Shown: positions 1 through 5,145 of the stretch, piece after piece
Numbering within the stretch: the stretch's first letter is position 1
Layout of the letters: every line of letters begins with the position of its first letter
NCBI GenBank assembly: GCA_905215475.1
Contig: CAJMPW010000010.1
Location: 1-9,061, forward strand
Source of the DNA: CAG-103 sp905215475
Lineage (GTDB): Bacteria; Bacillota; Clostridia; Oscillospirales; Oscillospiraceae
Length of the DNA stretch: 9,061 nt
Direction of reading: 5' to 3'
Program-made: the position numbers and the translations under genes
Notes under the pieces: generated by a model
Database searches by the model: none
What the model saw: the letters and a program-made list of their open reading frames with translations, nothing else
What the model was told of the DNA's origin: nothing

Positions 1-491
1 AGGCAAAGCCCGAGCCGAAGCCGGTATTCGACGACGTTCCCCCTTGGGAGCCGCCGGAGACCGTTTCCGCTCCCATTCCGGATTCGGCCCCGGAACCTGT
101 TCCGAAGTCCGAGCCCGAACCCGAGCCAATCCCGGAGCCGGTGTCCGCACCCGCGCCGGAGGCTGCGCCCGCAAAAGCGGGCACGTTCGACTGGCAGGCG
201 CTGTGCGCATACATGGAGCGCGAGCTGCCGGTCGGCATCTATCATTTTCTGCTTGATCCGCTGCAGGCGGCCGGTGAGCTGGCTGACGGCACGCTGACCC
301 TGCACCTGAACAAAGCCCCGGCTTACCCGATGTTCAACAAGCCCGAGATCGCGGAGAAATTCCGTCTGGCCGTGCAGACACTGACCGGGCAAAATGTCCG
401 CGTGGTCATGCAGCCGATGGACACGGCGCCCCAGATCAAGCAGCGACAGATCGAGGAGCTGACACGCTTCCCGAACGTAACGATCCGATAA
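1..491 (+). CDS. dnaX: DNA polymerase III subunit gamma/tau, C-terminal part (5' end outside window)
   Basis: Open from the window edge (first full codon at 3), leaving 163 codons including TAA at 489-491. The first ~55 visible residues are a Pro/Glu/Ala-rich linker with a DDVPPWEPPE motif and many PEP/PEPV steps, as in the tau linkers of clostridial DnaX. A folded ~105-residue tail follows, starting near AGTFDWQALCAYMERELPVG and ending FPNVTIR. In the family, DnaX is the clamp-loader ATPase of the replisome and its C-terminal region contacts the polymerase and helicase. The AAA+ part lies outside the window, so the call rests on the linker style, the tail and the ybaB gene 31 bp downstream, which is the usual neighbour. 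The ATG at 141 is internal and not a real start. Fairly sure of identity; nothing can be said about a programmed frameshift making gamma because that region is not visible. Confidence 0.85.
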   Translation, partial: AKPEPKPVFDDVPPWEPPETVSAPIPDSAPEPVPKSEPEPEPIPEPVSAPAPEAAPAKAGTFDWQALCAYMERELPVGIYHFLLDPLQAAGELADGTLTLHLNKAPAYPMFNKPEIAEKFRLAVQTLTGQNVRVVMQPMDTAPQIKQRQIEELTRFPNVTIR

Positions 492-522
492 AAAATTTTT
501 TGATTCACAGGAGGATACAAAC

Positions 523-861
523 ATGGCAAGAGGCGGTTTTCGCGGCGGTTATGGCGGCATGAATCAGGCCAACATGATGAAGCAGGCGCAGAAGATGCAG
601 CAGGACTTCCTGCGGATGCAGAAGGAGCTGGAGGAAAAAGAATTCACGGCGAAGGCCGGCGGCGGCATGGTCACGGCTGTTGTCAACGGCAACCGTGAGG
701 TCACCAAGATCGAGATCAAGCCCGAAGCGGTCGATCCCGATGATGTCGAGATGCTCGAGGATCTGGTGCTGGCAGCCGTCAACGAGGCGCTGCGCCAGTA
801 CGAGGCGGCCTCCGACGCCACGGTCAACAAGATCGCCGGCGGCATGAAGCTTGGCTTCTGA
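523..861 (+). CDS. ybaB: YbaB/EbfC family nucleoid-associated protein
   Basis: 112 residues, the normal length for the family. The start is fixed by an AGGAGG ribosome binding site at 509-514, 8 nt before the ATG. After a Gly/Arg-rich start (ARGGFRGGYGGM) comes the helical segment MMKQAQKMQQDFLRMQKELEE, then the family core AGGGMVTAVVNG and EAVDPDDVEMLEDLVLAAVNEAL, closely matching what I recall of B. subtilis YaaK. Members form tweezer-like dimers that bind DNA and are often encoded between dnaX and recR; a role in nucleoid organisation or recombination is proposed but not settled. It lies 31 bp after dnaX on the same strand with no promoter visible between, so the two are probably cotranscribed. 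recR does not follow: the next gene is on the opposite strand. The N-terminal Gly/Arg stretch is slightly longer than usual. Very sure of the family, unsure of the exact role. Confidence 0.95.
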   Translation: MARGGFRGGYGGMNQANMMKQAQKMQQDFLRMQKELEEKEFTAKAGGGMVTAVVNGNREVTKIEIKPEAVDPDDVEMLEDLVLAAVNEALRQYEAASDATVNKIAGGMKLGF

Positions 862-871
862 TGAAACAGCA

Positions 872-900
872 GCACGCACCGTTTATAAAACGGTGCGTGC
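872..900. repeat. Palindromic hairpin, copy 1
   Basis: Perfect palindrome 10 nt after the ybaB stop: 13-bp stem (872-884 with 888-900) and a 3-nt loop, left arm GCACGCACCGTTT. It is not followed by a T-run on either strand, so it is not a textbook terminator. It nearly repeats the hairpin at 1104-1130, and the match extends a little upstream (AAACAGCAGCACGC here, ACAAGCAGAACACGC there). Confidence 0.85.
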
Positions 901-906
901 CGAAAC

Positions 907-931
907 TGTCAAAAAGTATTACTTTTTGACA
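907..931. repeat. AT-rich hairpin of the intergenic array
   Basis: Perfect 11-bp stem TGTCAAAAAGT (907-917) paired with ACTTTTTGACA (921-931), loop ATT. The right arm contains five Ts, so the element could weakly terminate or pause transcription in either direction. It lies 6 nt after the first palindrome. Confidence 0.7.
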
Positions 932-941
932 AAGGGGTTTG

Positions 942-1003
942 CGGCCTGACTGCAGCGCACTCTCTGTCCGCCCGAGGTGGACAGAGCGCACGTTTGCAGG
1001 CCG
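942..1003. repeat. Nested inverted repeat of the intergenic array
   Basis: Inner stem CTCTGTCC (962-969) with GGACAGAG (979-986), extended inward by a G-T pair and two G-C pairs around a CGA loop. Outer stem CGGCCTG (942-948) with CAGGCCG (997-1003). The nested arrangement suggests one long branched RNA structure rather than chance. Confidence 0.6.
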
Positions 1004-1009
1004 AGAAGT

Positions 1010-1042
1010 ATTTTCTTCGACGCACATGTCGCCGAAGAAAAT
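1010..1042. repeat. Hairpin of the intergenic array
   Basis: Perfect 10-bp stem ATTTTCTTCG (1010-1019) with CGAAGAAAAT (1033-1042), 13-nt loop in which CG and CG can also pair. Confidence 0.65.
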
Positions 1043-1054
1043 GATCGGACTTTC

Positions 1055-1076
1055 TTTCGCCGCTGCGGCGGCGAAA
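1055..1076. repeat. Hairpin of the intergenic array
   Basis: Perfect 9-bp stem TTTCGCCGC (1055-1063) with GCGGCGAAA (1068-1076), loop TGCG. The next bases (about 1074-1094) form an imperfect AAACTC/GAGGTTTT pairing ending TTTTTTGACAAG, which echoes the TTTTTGACAA at 923-932. Confidence 0.6.
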
Positions 1077-1103
1077 CTCTACGAGGTTTTTTGACAAGCA
1101 GAA

Positions 1104-1137
1104 CACGCACCGTTTACAAAACGGTGCGTGCCTTTTT
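1104..1137 (+). terminator. Rho-independent terminator of dnaX-ybaB (palindrome copy 2)
   Basis: 12-bp perfect stem (1104-1115 with 1119-1130), loop ACA, followed by CC and five Ts at 1133-1137. It is almost identical to the palindrome at 872-900, with loop ACA here in place of ATA. The minus-strand dinB stop codon (1136-1138) overlaps the T-run, so the hairpin also lies directly downstream of dinB, but that strand has no T-run after it. Confidence 0.75.
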
Positions 1138-2362
1138 ATTTGCGCAAAAATGCGTGCTCCTCGCGCTGGACAAGGCCGAGCGCCGGGTCAAAACAGGCGC
1201 GGCCGCGCAGGACACAGGTCTTGCCGTAGCGGGCGCGCAGATTGTCGAGCGTGATATCGAGCCGGCGCTCACGCGCGCGGCGCTCCGCGTCCTCGAACAG
1301 GTCCATCTGATGCGGCGCACACGCAGGCTGGAGATCCAGCGCGCGCACGCCGATACTGCGCAGCGGCTCGGGCCACAGGTGCGCCTGCTCACACAGCGCC
1401 AGCGCCGCATCGAGCACCTCGCTCGTCAGATCCGTCGGATGGCGCAGCGCCATGCGGTGGCTGCACCAGCGCAGGTCCGCCGTGCGCACGCTCAGCTCCA
1501 CCGTGCGGCACTGATACCCCTCCAGCCGCAGACGCGCACCCACGCTCTCGGAAAGCGACAGCAGCGCCGCGCGCGCATCCGCCTCGCAGATCAGATCACG
1601 CGGCGCGGTGGCGCTGTTGCCGATGGACTTCGGCGGCGGCAGATCCTCCACCCGGTGCACCGGCGCGGGGTCATAGCCGTTGGCATAGGCATGCAGCTGC
1701 ACCCCGCTCTTGCCGAAGCGCTGCCGGAGCATATCTGCATCCGCCGCCGCGAGCGCGCCGACCGTGCGGATGCCCAGCCGCTCGAGCTGCCGCACCGAGC
1801 TGCGCCCGGCAAAGAGCAAGCTGCCCACCGGCAGCGGCCAGACCATGTCGGCAAAACGCGCGCGGTCAATGACCGTCACGGCGTTCGGCTTGCGGTAATC
1901 AGAGCCGAGCTTTGCGATCACCTTGCACCAAGACACGCCGACGCTCACCGTCAGCCCCGTGGCATCGAGCACGCGCTGCCGCACCGCCTGCGCCGTCTGC
2001 AATGCGTCCTCATGGCCGACGCAGCCGGTCATGTCCAGCCAGCACTCATCCATGCCGAACGGCTCGCACCGGTCGGTGAAGTCGGCATACACCTGCCGCA
2101 CACGGCGTGAATAATCGTAATACAGGTCAAAATCCGGCGGCAGGATCGTCAGCTCCGGGCACTGCTGCCGCGCCGCCCAGAGCGTCATGCCCGTGCGCAC
2201 ACCGGCGGCACGCGCCATCTGATCCTTGGCTAAAATGATGCCGTGGCGCAGCTCCTGCTCTCCGCCGACCGCCACCGGCCGGCCGCGCAGCTCCGGATGG
2301 CGCAGCAGCTCAATGCTCGCATAGCAGGCGTTGATATCCGAATGTAAGATCATACGTTCCAT
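1136..2362 (-). CDS. dinB: Y-family DNA polymerase, DinB (Pol IV) type
   Basis: 408 residues. The start is ATG at 2362, set by an AGGAG site 9 nt upstream and by alignment of the N-terminus; the frame stays open to 3028 but that part overlaps another gene. Palm motif HSDINACYASIE carries catalytic D9, and MDECWLD carries D105/E106, the metal-binding pair. Y14 sits at the steric-gate position that excludes ribonucleotides (F in E. coli DinB), and N11 replaces a usual Asp. GVSWCKVIAKLGSDYRKPN follows, then the helix-hairpin-helix thumb (RQLERLGIRTVGALA, ~201-215) and a little-finger domain. QMDLF (352-356) is a clear sliding-clamp binding motif. About 50 residues follow it (LDNLRARYGKTCVLRGRA), as in Gram-positive UmuC/YqjW-like polymerases. 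Expected role: error-prone translesion synthesis at stalled forks. It is divergent from a LexA-like repressor, which suggests damage-inducible control. Very sure of the family; less sure of the exact Pol IV versus UmuC-like subgroup. Confidence 0.93.
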   Translation of the reverse strand: MERMILHSDINACYASIELLRHPELRGRPVAVGGEQELRHGIILAKDQMARAAGVRTGMTLWAARQQCPELTILPPDFDLYYDYSRRVRQVYADFTDRCEPFGMDECWLDMTGCVGHEDALQTAQAVRQRVLDATGLTVSVGVSWCKVIAKLGSDYRKPNAVTVIDRARFADMVWPLPVGSLLFAGRSSVRQLERLGIRTVGALAAADADMLRQRFGKSGVQLHAYANGYDPAPVHRVEDLPPPKSIGNSATAPRDLICEADARAALLSLSESVGARLRLEGYQCRTVELSVRTADLRWCSHRMALRHPTDLTSEVLDAALALCEQAHLWPEPLRSIGVRALDLQPACAPHQMDLFEDAERRARERRLDITLDNLRARYGKTCVLRGRACFDPALGLVQREEHAFLRK

Positions 2363-2378
2363 GTTCACGTTCTCCTGC

Positions 2379-2408
2379 AAAGAGATTGTCTTAATTATAA
2401 ATCTCTTT
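2379..2408. promoter_or_regulatory. Candidate operator: 9+9 bp inverted repeat over the dinB -10 box
   Basis: AAAGAGATT at 2379-2387 and its exact reverse complement AATCTCTTT at 2400-2408, separated by 12 bp. Half-site centres are 21 bp apart, two helical turns, which suits a dimeric HTH repressor on one DNA face. The spacer contains the dinB -10 hexamer (2394-2399), so a bound protein would block that promoter. The obvious ligand is the neighbouring S24 regulator, by inference. It does not match the CGAAC...GTTCG type of Firmicutes LexA box. Confidence 0.6.
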
Positions 2409-2422
2409 ACAGGATATTTAAA
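2394..2422 (-). promoter_or_regulatory. Promoter of dinB
   Basis: On the minus strand, a perfect -10 TATAAT (2394-2399) lies 17 bp from TTTAAA (2417-2422), which matches 4 of 6 bases of the -35 consensus. The expected start is near 2387, giving a leader of about 25 nt that includes the AGGAG site. Confidence 0.65.
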
Positions 2423-2425
2423 GCA

Positions 2426-2471
2426 TTTTCTTGTCTTTTTCGGATATTTTTCTTGTATTTTTTCGTCGGAT
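2426..2471 (+). repeat. 22-bp imperfect direct repeat over the repressor promoter
   Basis: TTTTCTTGTCTTTTTCGGAT (2426-2445) recurs, 22 bp on, as TTTTCTTGTATTTTTTCG plus TCGGAT (2448-2471). The second copy includes the -35 hexamer of the regulator gene. It could be a second binding site for autoregulation. Caution: the unit is T-rich, so part of the likeness may be compositional. Confidence 0.45.
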
Positions 2472-2481
2472 GCGATATATT
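2453..2481 (+). promoter_or_regulatory. Promoter of the S24 regulator
   Basis: TTGTAT (2453-2458), 17-bp spacer, TATATT (2476-2481). Transcription would begin near 2488, only about 12 nt before the ATG at 2500, so the message would start at or inside its GAGGTG ribosome binding site. A very short leader of this kind is known for some repressors, but it also leaves room for a different true start. Confidence 0.5.
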
Positions 2482-2499
2482 GTGCTTGAGGTGCTGCAT

Positions 2500-3195
2500 A
2501 TGTACAAAACCTTTGGCGAAACGATCGCTTCCCTGCGCCGCGCGCACGGTATGCGCCAGCAGACGCTGGCTGAGGCCATGGCCGAGGCCGGGATGCCGGT
2601 GTCGAATCAGGCGGTTTCAAAGTGGGAAAATGACGCCACGCTTCCAAACGCGCAGCAGTTTCTGACGCTCTGCCGCGTGCTGGACGTGGACGATATCGCG
2701 GGCACGTTCTCCGGCGGGGATGCCGGCGGTCTGCTTGCGGGGCTGAATGCGGAGGGACGCCGCCGCGCGCTGGAATACATCGCGCTGCTGCGCGAGAGCA
2801 GGCGCTTTGCCGCCGCGCCCGAAGTGCCCGCGCTGCGCAGCCTGCCGCTGTACTCGCTGGCCGTATCAGCCGGAACGGGGCAGTTTCTCGACGGCGAGAG
2901 CTATGAGATGCAGCCGGTCGGTCCGGAAGTGCCGGAGGAGGCGAATTTCGGCGTGCGCGTTGCGGGCGACAGCATGGAGCCGCGCTTTCACGACGGGCAA
3001 ACCGTCTGGGTGCACCAGCAGCCGACACTCGCCCCCGGCGAGATCGGCGTGTTTCTCTACGACGGCAACGCCTATCTCAAGCAGCTGCGGCGCGACGGAG
3101 GGCGTGTTTGGCTGCACTCGCTCAACCCGGCCTATCACGATCTGGAGATCTCGGACGCCTTTCCCCTGCGCGTGCTCGGAAAAGCCGTGTCCTGA
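2500..3195 (+). CDS. XRE-family repressor with LexA-like S24 peptidase domain
   Basis: 231 residues from the ATG at 2500, chosen because GAGGTG lies 6 nt upstream and the HTH begins directly; upstream starts (TTG 2431, ATG 2470) have no ribosome site and overlap the promoter. Domain 1 (~5-65) is an XRE helix-turn-helix, with recognition region SNQAVSKWENDATLP (35-49). A linker follows. Domain 2 (~115-231) is an S24 fold: cleavage-site-like Ala124-Gly125 in LAVSAGTGQF, catalytic Ser158 in AGDSMEP and Lys194 in NAYLKQLR. In LexA, lambda CI and relatives, activated RecA triggers self-cleavage at Ala-Gly by this Ser/Lys pair and frees the operator. All three elements are present, so it may be self-cleaving. 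Its gene diverges from dinB across 137 bp that hold an inverted repeat. Likely role: repressor of dinB and perhaps itself, by inference. No other phage genes are nearby, so a prophage remnant is less likely. Sure of the domains, moderate on the target. Confidence 0.9.
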   Translation: MYKTFGETIASLRRAHGMRQQTLAEAMAEAGMPVSNQAVSKWENDATLPNAQQFLTLCRVLDVDDIAGTFSGGDAGGLLAGLNAEGRRRALEYIALLRESRRFAAAPEVPALRSLPLYSLAVSAGTGQFLDGESYEMQPVGPEVPEEANFGVRVAGDSMEPRFHDGQTVWVHQQPTLAPGEIGVFLYDGNAYLKQLRRDGGRVWLHSLNPAYHDLEISDAFPLRVLGKAVS

Positions 3196-3206
3196 CAAAA
3201 AGCAGC

Positions 3207-3244
3207 AAAACTCCCTGCGGGTTCAAGGTCCCGCAGGGAGTTTT
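3207..3244. terminator. Bidirectional terminator between the S24 regulator and the HAD gene
   Basis: Perfect 15-bp stem: AAAACTCCCTGCGGG (3207-3221) with its complement at 3230-3244, loop TTCAAGGT. A GC-rich core is flanked by A4 on one side and T4 on the other, so each strand reads GC stem then Ts. It lies 11 nt after one stop codon and 4 nt from the other, serving both convergent genes. Confidence 0.85.
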
Positions 3245-3248
3245 CGCA

Positions 3249-3905
3249 TCATGCCTCGTTCCAGTGCAGCAGCCGCTCGCCCAGCTCCGCAACGGTCTGC
3301 ACCACTGCCGCCGCTCCGGCGGCCTCCAGCTCACCCGGCTCTGCATAGCCGTAATACACGCCGAGGCACGGCACACCGCAGGCAGCGGCGCCGGTAACGT
3401 CATACTTGCGGTCGCCGACCATGAGCGCCGCCTCGGGCGCGGTCTGCGTCCCGGCAAGCGCGGCCGCAACGACCTCGGCCTTTGTGCTGCGCGTGCCGTC
3501 GTATTCGCAGCCGATCACGCAGTCAAAGAGCCGCTCAAGATCGAATCGCTGCAGGATCGAGCGCGCCATCGGCGTGGGCTTCCCGGTCGCGACCGCGACG
3601 CGAAAACCGTGCGCACGCAGCCGCTCGAGCAATTCCGGAATGCCGGGATAGAGCGTGCACTCATAGATGCCGACAGGCAGATACCGCTCCCGGTAGCGCG
3701 CGACCGCCGCCTGCGCCTGCTCGGGCGTCATGGCATACAGCTCCGAGAACGAATCGAGCAGCGGCGGACCGACAAACTTGCGCAGACGCGCCGTGTCCGT
3801 CTCGTGGATGCCGAAGCCCTCAAGCGCATACTGCACGCTGCGCAGGATGCCTTCACCGGTGTCAAAGAGCGTACCGTCAAAATCAAATAATATCGTCTTG
3901 ATCAT
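3249..3905 (-). CDS. HAD-superfamily hydrolase, phosphoglycolate phosphatase-like
   Basis: 218 residues, typical length for this group. The ATG at 3905 follows a GAGGGAG site with 7-nt spacing. All four HAD motifs are intact: DFDGTLFDT with nucleophile D8 and acid D10; VATGKP with T107; K142 in STKAEVV; and VGDRKYD with D165 and D169 for Mg binding. Residues ~15-80 form an alpha-helical cap (C1 type) with VGPPLLDSF, as in Gph/PpaX-like phosphatases. The C-terminus GVYYGYAEPGELEAAGA is typical of the subgroup. Reaction expected: hydrolysis of a phosphomonoester through an aspartyl-phosphate, in the cytoplasm. The substrate cannot be read from the sequence; phosphoglycolate, pyrophosphate or a nucleotide are all possible. 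It is a single-gene unit with its own promoter and a shared bidirectional terminator. Very sure of the superfamily, unsure of the substrate. Confidence 0.92.
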   Translation of the reverse strand: MIKTILFDFDGTLFDTGEGILRSVQYALEGFGIHETDTARLRKFVGPPLLDSFSELYAMTPEQAQAAVARYRERYLPVGIYECTLYPGIPELLERLRAHGFRVAVATGKPTPMARSILQRFDLERLFDCVIGCEYDGTRSTKAEVVAAALAGTQTAPEAALMVGDRKYDVTGAAACGVPCLGVYYGYAEPGELEAAGAAAVVQTVAELGERLLHWNEA

Positions 3906-3933
3906 AATAATTCTCCCTCGTCAGGATGAAAAA

Positions 3934-3962
3934 AGGATAGCATCCCGGGGCGAAATTGTCAA
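3934..3962 (-). promoter_or_regulatory. Promoter of the HAD hydrolase gene
   Basis: On the minus strand, a consensus -35 TTGACA (3957-3962), exactly 17 bp, then TATCCT (3934-3939). Expected start near 3927, leader of about 20 nt containing the GAGGGAG site. Its -35 box overlaps a TTGTCA on the plus strand. Confidence 0.7.
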
Positions 3963-3985
3963 CGGCTGCGCCGGCTGCATACGCT
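3956..3985 (+). promoter_or_regulatory. Possible promoter of the duplicated P-loop gene
   Basis: TTGTCA (3956-3961), 18-bp spacer, TACGCT (3980-3985). The -35 is good and the -10 is weak (3 of 6). Listed because no better candidate lies between the divergent genes. Confidence 0.35.
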
Positions 3986-4015
3986 GTAGCAACCATGAAA
4001 ATGTGAGGTTTCGCC

Positions 4016-5092
4016 ATGAACAACGCACTGGAAACACGCTACTTTCTCAGCGCCATGACCGGCGCGGGCTACTACGCGCTGCACCGGCAGTTCCTTCGGC
4101 CGCCGGAACGCTATTTCTGCATCCTCAAGGGCGGGCCGGGCTGCGGCAAGTCCACCTTCCTGCGCCGCGTCGGCGACGCGGGGCGCGCCGCCGGGCTCTC
4201 GGTCGTCTGGCTGCACTGCGCGGGCGACCCGGCCTCGCTCGACGGCGTGTATTTCCCGCAAAAGCACGCCGGCTTCTTTGACGGCACGGCGCCGCACACC
4301 GTCGAGCCTGCCCTCTTCGGCGCGAGCGGTGAATATCTCGACCTCGGCGCGTTTTGCCGCACGGAGGCGCTCGATCCGGCGCGCATCCGCGCCCTGAATG
4401 CCGACTGCGCCATGTTTCGTCTGCGCGCACAGCAGTACCTGACGGCGGCCGCCGCGCTCGATCCGCGCGCGACGCCGGGGCTGGTCTTCCCCGAGGACCG
4501 CGAGGCCGCGCGCCGGCGCGCCAAAAGCGTCTGCACGCGCGAATTCGGCACGCCGTCCAAGGACGCAAAGCCCGGCCGGTGCGACCGTCTGTTTCTGAGC
4601 GCCGTCACGTCTGAGGGGGAAATTTTCTTCTCGGACACCGTCGCCGCACACTGCTCGCGCGTGTACCTGCTCGACGACGGATGCGGTCTGGCAGAAGAAT
4701 TTCTGCACACCGTGCGCGCGCACGCCGTCCGGTGCGGTCTGGACGTTATCTCCTGTCCGGATGCACTCATCCCCTCACGCACACAGGCCGTGCTCGTCCC
4801 GTCGCGCGGCGTCGGCTTTCTTGCCGGGACGGCCGAGGATGTGCCGGACGGTCTGACACAGCGCCACATCCGGCTCGATGTTCTGCCCGATCCGGAGCGG
4901 CAGCGCACACTGCGCCGCGCCATGCGCAGCGATGCCCGCCAGCAGCAGTTCGCCCTCAAGCGCGCCGTCGAGCAGCTGCACATGGCGGCACTGCTGCACA
5001 ACGAGCTTGAGGCTGTCTACCGCCCGTGTATGGACTTTGACGCGCTGAGCGCCTTCACGGAGCGGTATCTGAAAACCTTTCCCGGCGTCTGA
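4016..5092 (+). CDS. PRK06851-like P-loop ATP-binding protein with degenerate second half
   Basis: 358 residues; the ATG follows a GTGAGG site by 7 nt. I recognise the pattern of the uncharacterised PRK06851 family of Firmicutes: FLSAMTGAGYYALH, then Walker A GGPGCGKST (39-47), LHCAGDPASLDGVYFP and DGTAPHTVEP, then GEYLDLG. The family is a tandem duplication of two such units. Here the second unit starts at FLSAVTSEGEIFF (193-205) and runs through LLDDGCGLAEEFLHTV, GLDVISCPDALIP and VPSRGVGFLAGTAEDV, lining up with the first at every block. In that unit, GCGKSTFL has become GCGLAEEFL, so the phosphate-binding Lys and Ser/Thr are gone: only the N-terminal site should bind ATP. No signal peptide or membrane segment; presumably cytoplasmic. 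Function unknown; a nucleotide kinase or small ATPase is possible. A single-gene unit, divergent from the HAD gene. Sure of the P-loop and the duplication, fairly sure of the family name. Confidence 0.8.
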   Translation: MNNALETRYFLSAMTGAGYYALHRQFLRPPERYFCILKGGPGCGKSTFLRRVGDAGRAAGLSVVWLHCAGDPASLDGVYFPQKHAGFFDGTAPHTVEPALFGASGEYLDLGAFCRTEALDPARIRALNADCAMFRLRAQQYLTAAAALDPRATPGLVFPEDREAARRRAKSVCTREFGTPSKDAKPGRCDRLFLSAVTSEGEIFFSDTVAAHCSRVYLLDDGCGLAEEFLHTVRAHAVRCGLDVISCPDALIPSRTQAVLVPSRGVGFLAGTAEDVPDGLTQRHIRLDVLPDPERQRTLRRAMRSDARQQQFALKRAVEQLHMAALLHNELEAVYRPCMDFDALSAFTERYLKTFPGV

Positions 5093-5096
5093 GCGC

Positions 5097-5133
5097 AAAA
5101 AGCCCCGGCGGAACAGCGCTCGTTCCGCCGGGG
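5097..5133 (-). terminator. Terminator of the zinc-ribbon/DUF5685/J-protein operon
   Basis: Perfect 12-bp GC-rich stem CCCCGGCGGAAC (5103-5114) with GTTCCGCCGGGG (5122-5133), loop of 7. On the minus strand it is followed by C and five Ts (5097-5101), a good intrinsic terminator 12 nt after the J-protein stop. On the plus strand it lies 10 nt after the P-loop gene but lacks a T-run, so it would work poorly there. Confidence 0.8.
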
Positions 5134-5145
5134 TCGTCATATGGA

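Noticed and set aside
872..1132. CRISPR array
   Set aside because: The repeated palindrome occurs only twice, 232 bp apart, with no regular spacers.
977..2110. 377-codon plus-strand open frame
   Set aside because: It runs antisense to dinB, is extremely rich in Arg, Ala, His and Gln, has no ribosome site and resembles no family. It is a shadow of a GC-rich gene.
2340..2380. LexA box at the dinB start (GAAC runs)
   Set aside because: GAACGTGAACATGGAACG is a direct repeat of GAAC, not the inverted form that LexA binds, and it lies in the ribosome site and start codon.
2363..3028. N-terminal extension of the dinB frame
   Set aside because: It is open but overlaps the S24 gene on the opposite strand. 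The polymerase fold starts at 2362 with a good ribosome site.
3108..3890. 260-codon plus-strand frame opposite the HAD gene
   Set aside because: The HAD frame has all four catalytic motifs and a ribosome site. This frame passes through a strong terminator and has no recognisable domain.
3959..4723. 254-codon minus-strand frame opposite the P-loop gene
   Set aside because: Composition is that of a shadow frame. The plus strand has Walker A and a clear internal duplication.
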